Below are positions 5,142 through 5,200 of a stretch of 5,200 nucleotides of DNA, in pieces. Positions within the stretch are counted from its first letter, which is position 1. Each line of letters starts with the position of its first letter. This stretch comes from an uncultured Bacillota bacterium (GTDB lineage Bacteria; Bacillota; Clostridia; Tissierellales; Tissierellaceae): NCBI GenBank assembly GCA_937951995.1, contig CALGAG010000023.1:1-5200 (forward strand), given 5' to 3'. The translations under genes were made by a program, and so were the position numbers. Under the pieces are notes generated by a model. The model ran no database searches, was not told the DNA's origin, and saw only the letters and a program-made list of their open reading frames with translations.

Positions 5142-5190
5142 AAAATGTTGATATACAACTGTCAGGTAACGGACTCGAGTCCACGATCAT
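5098..5190 (-). CDS. Short open frame in the mgtE leader (candidate leader peptide, or the 3' end of an upstream gene)
   Basis: A frame of 30 codons runs from the ATG at 5190 to a TAA at 5098-5100, ending 18 bases before mgtE. The AGGAG at 5193-5197 is only two bases from that ATG, but eight from an in-frame GTG at 5184, which may be the true start (28 codons). The peptide begins with an Asp/Ser/Pro-rich stretch (VDSSPLPDS) and ends FLPK. The frame is open to the window edge, so it could instead be the C-terminus of a longer gene. A rival frame is also open from 5200 and ends at a TGA at 5162-5164. I do not recognise either protein. Confidence 0.3.
   Translation of the reverse strand: MIVDSSPLPDSCISTFWSHGQSSGLRFLPK
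5171..5182. repeat. Twelve-base perfect palindrome upstream of mgtE
   Basis: GGACTCGAGTCC is self-complementary over its whole length. As DNA it could be a protein-binding site; as RNA it gives a four-pair stem with a UCGA loop. A second small stem, GTTG/CAAC at 5147-5159, follows. Both may belong to the upstream part of the mgtE leader. Function unknown. Confidence 0.35.
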
Positions 5191-5200
5191 CACTCCTTTC

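Noticed and set aside
5080..5200. M-box (ykoK) magnesium riboswitch upstream of mgtE.
   Set aside because: The sequence does not show the conserved M-box core or its typical length, so only a generic switch-like leader is called.
1..5200. Mobile elements, CRISPR arrays, tRNA or rRNA genes.
   Set aside because: I found no spaced repeat array, transposase, terminal inverted repeats, cloverleaf or rRNA-like stretch.

Overview
The window looks like chromosomal DNA of a Gram-positive anaerobe of the Bacillota, probably Clostridia or Tissierellia. The evidence is AGGAGG-type ribosome binding sites, consensus sigma-A promoters, a veg-ispE gene pair as in Bacillus and Clostridium, a RocB-type hydrolase beside a RocR-type regulator, and a clostridial-style MgtE. 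This placement is inferred from gene content, not from a marker gene. Every supported gene lies on the minus strand, so transcription runs from high to low coordinates. I see no tRNA, rRNA, insertion sequence, phage gene or CRISPR array.

Layout in the direction of transcription. (1) 5200-5080: leader upstream of mgtE. It has a two-part hairpin whose 3' arm is also perfectly complementary to the mgtE Shine-Dalgarno, so the two pairings exclude each other. A 28-30 codon open frame covers the same segment. (2) 5079-3718: mgtE, a magnesium channel/transporter with N domain, CBS pair and membrane domain. (3) 3717-3500: a regulatory region with two tandem, near-perfect sigma-A promoters, an A/T-only tract upstream of the distal one, a 5'UTR hairpin, and an 8-codon upstream ORF whose stop overlaps the veg start. 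(4) 3499-3239: veg, followed at once by a strong intrinsic terminator. (5) 3162-2290: ispE of the MEP isoprenoid pathway, with an extended -10 promoter almost touching its first ATG and a hairpin just after its stop. (6) 2129-489: a RocB-like M20 metallohydrolase behind a sigma-A promoter whose -35 lies in an inverted repeat. (7) 488-400: a gap with two competing hairpins. (8) 399-1: the N-terminal PAS part of a RocR-like regulator, cut by the window edge.

The genes appear to be four or five separately controlled units rather than one operon: Mg2+ uptake, Veg, isoprenoid precursor synthesis, and a roc-type amino-acid module (hydrolase plus sensor-activator). The genes belong to known families. 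The least ordinary material is regulatory: the mgtE leader, which shows no M-box features I recognise, the veg upstream ORF, and the operator-like repeat before rocB. These are sequence-based hypotheses without comparative support here.
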